The translations under genes and the position numbers were made by a program. The notes under the pieces are model-generated. The model ran no database searches. It was not told where the DNA came from and worked only from the letters and a program-made list of their open reading frames with translations. From contig NZ_JBBMFO010000031.1 of NCBI RefSeq assembly GCF_040096015.1, positions 1 to 23,118 of the forward strand: a stretch of DNA of 23,118 nt, written 5' to 3'. This document shows, piece after piece, positions 22,305 to 23,118 of this stretch (position 1 is its first letter; each line of letters opens with the position of its first letter). The stretch comes from Peptoniphilus_A hominis. Lineage in GTDB: Bacteria > Bacillota > Clostridia > Tissierellales > Peptoniphilaceae.

Positions 22305-22820
22305 ATGGAAAAAAGTTCCTTTGAACTTGCATTAAATAAATTATTGATCCTCTACATCATAGATAAGTTTAACCACAAACTAAAGGAAAATGACCTCTCC
22401 TATTTTGTCTTAGACATAGAGCTCTTTAACTACTTTTACTTCAAACAGTACTTAAATGACTTGGAGTCAACGGGGCTAATCCTCTTTGACGGCGACAAAA
22501 AATATTATCTATCAGAGGATGGAGAAAAGACCCTAGATATTTTTTATGAGCAAATACCTGAAGAAAATATAAAATTTTTAGATGAGAAAATAGATTTATA
22601 TCGCCACGAACTGCTCCTTAAAAATTCAATTTCAGGAGAAGTTTTTGAAGAAGATGGTATAAACTTCGCCCACCTAAAAATAAAAGACGACGAAATAGCT
22701 GTCTTGGACTTAAAAATCGAAACAGCAGATGAAATAATGGCAAAAAAAATTTCTGCAAACTTTAAAAAGAATGCAGAAAATATTTATTCGGAAATATTAA
22801 AAATTTTGACAGAAGAATAA
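22305..22820 (+). CDS. DUF4364 family protein with winged-helix N-terminus
   Basis: The 171-residue protein fits the DUF4364 family of Bacillota: ALNKLLILYIIDKF, then FNYFYFKQYLNDLESTGLI and YYLSEDGEKTLDIF, which form a PadR/MarR-like winged helix over about the first 80 residues, followed by a mixed C-terminal domain. The function of the family is not known; DNA binding is plausible. I chose the ATG at 22305 because GAGAAGGTGA precedes it and the promoter -10 lies at 22281; the longer open frame starts upstream of that promoter. It is divergent from hpt and followed by a strong terminator. Confidence 0.8.
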   Translation: MEKSSFELALNKLLILYIIDKFNHKLKENDLSYFVLDIELFNYFYFKQYLNDLESTGLILFDGDKKYYLSEDGEKTLDIFYEQIPEENIKFLDEKIDLYRHELLLKNSISGEVFEEDGINFAHLKIKDDEIAVLDLKIETADEIMAKKISANFKKNAENIYSEILKILTEE

Positions 22821-22832
22821 AGTTATATATGC

Positions 22833-22875
22833 AAAAGCTACCTCTTTACCATTCCATGTGAAGAGGTAGCTTTTT
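22833..22875 (+). terminator. terminator after the DUF4364 gene
   Basis: AAAAGCTACCTCTT and AAGAGGTAGCTTTT make a perfect 14-bp stem around a 14-base loop, followed by a T. It begins 12 bases after the stop codon. Confidence 0.88.
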
Positions 22876-22877
22876 AT

Positions 22878-22911
22878 GAAAAAAGGAACTAAGCACTTGG
22901 CTCAGTTCCTT
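22878..22911 (-). terminator. terminator of the right-edge minus-strand gene
   Basis: On the minus strand AAGGAACT, an interior mismatch and GAGC/GCTT-type pairing lead to AGTTCCTT followed by a run of T. It is about 95 bases beyond the stop of the partial gene at 23007. The gap 22912-23006 shows nothing else. Confidence 0.75.
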
Positions 22912-23006
22912 CTTTTATTGCTAATTTTAGCAAATATTCACTTGTCTAAGACTTATAAAATTAGATTTATAAACTCTTATGGAAAGTCCTTGTACTTTTG
23001 AAGTTA

Positions 23007-23118
23007 TCATTTTGCAACTTCTCTTGTAATTAGAACTTCCTTTGTATTTCCATTCCAGAAAATATCCTTGCCATCTTTTAAGCCCAATGCTCTTGCTATA
23101 TTTGCTATTGGTAGCATT
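23007..23118 (-). CDS. C-terminal end of a copper amine oxidase N-like (stalk) domain protein, partial
   Basis: The minus strand from the right edge reads MLPIANIARALGLKDGKDIF, then WNGNTKEVLITREVAK, ending at TGA 23007-23009. The pattern of a (V)P-hydrophobic-ALG start, a W-N-G-N-T turn and a final V-x-I strand is that of the copper_amine_oxidN1 repeat (PF07833), found in secreted or wall-attached Bacillota proteins, where it is structural rather than an oxidase. Only 36 residues are visible, so the rest of the protein and its role are unknown. The first Met seen is internal, not a start. Confidence 0.65.
   Translation of the reverse strand, partial: MLPIANIARALGLKDGKDIFWNGNTKEVLITREVAK

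Overview
The window looks like chromosome of a low-GC Gram-positive anaerobe (Bacillota). Coding strands are A-rich, Shine-Dalgarno sites are strong (AGGAGG), TTG starts are frequent, and the housekeeping proteins look clostridial or Tissierellia-like (Peptoniphilus/Anaerococcus/Finegoldia type). The genus cannot be fixed by eye. No tRNA, rRNA or CRISPR array was seen.

Layout. (1) 1-2319, minus: secA, cut by the left edge, with a consensus promoter. (2) 2537-4057, plus: guaA, GMP synthase. (3) 4058-9535: a compact 5.5-kb island in the guaA 3' end. It is bounded by a perfect 16-bp direct repeat: one copy forms the last codons and stop of guaA (4042-4057), the other lies at 9520-9535. It carries an AlbA_2/HATPase/winged-helix protein with an NVGL tandem repeat, a decayed small ORF, and a two-gene Hachiman-type antiphage system (hamA nuclease, hamB Ski2-like helicase). 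No integrase gene is present. (4) 9597-11086: a hairpin that may be the original guaA terminator, a broken GNAT acetyltransferase gene, and a chloramphenicol-acetyltransferase-like gene whose catalytic His is Leu. (5) 11344-17110, plus: a full aspartate-to-threonine operon, lysC-asd-hom-thrCB, in which threonine synthase and homoserine kinase are fused in one polypeptide. It has a consensus promoter and a strong terminator. (6) 17224-17727, plus: an ECF transporter S component. (7) 22207-17779, minus: a tight run hpt, CPBP membrane protease, sirtuin (cobB), methyltransferase, yefM-yoeB toxin-antitoxin, hslO (Hsp33). (8) 22305-22820, plus: a DUF4364 protein, divergent from hpt. (9) 23007-23118, minus: the C-terminal end of a copper-amine-oxidase-N-like (stalk domain) protein, cut by the right edge.

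How the parts work together. The best candidate for a notable system is the island. A site-specific insertion that keeps the GuaA C-terminus intact delivers a Hachiman defence pair. The pair sits downstream of a putative self-regulating wHTH/ATPase gene, whose promoter holds a palindrome and a 15-nt copy of its own coding repeat. HamB should sense or unwind DNA and HamA should cut it, so tight control of this cassette would make sense; that last step is inference. The threonine operon makes homoserine from aspartate in three steps and then threonine with one bifunctional enzyme. The minus-strand run joins purine salvage, protein deacylation and redox chaperone functions, and the toxin-antitoxin pair inside it has its own operator.
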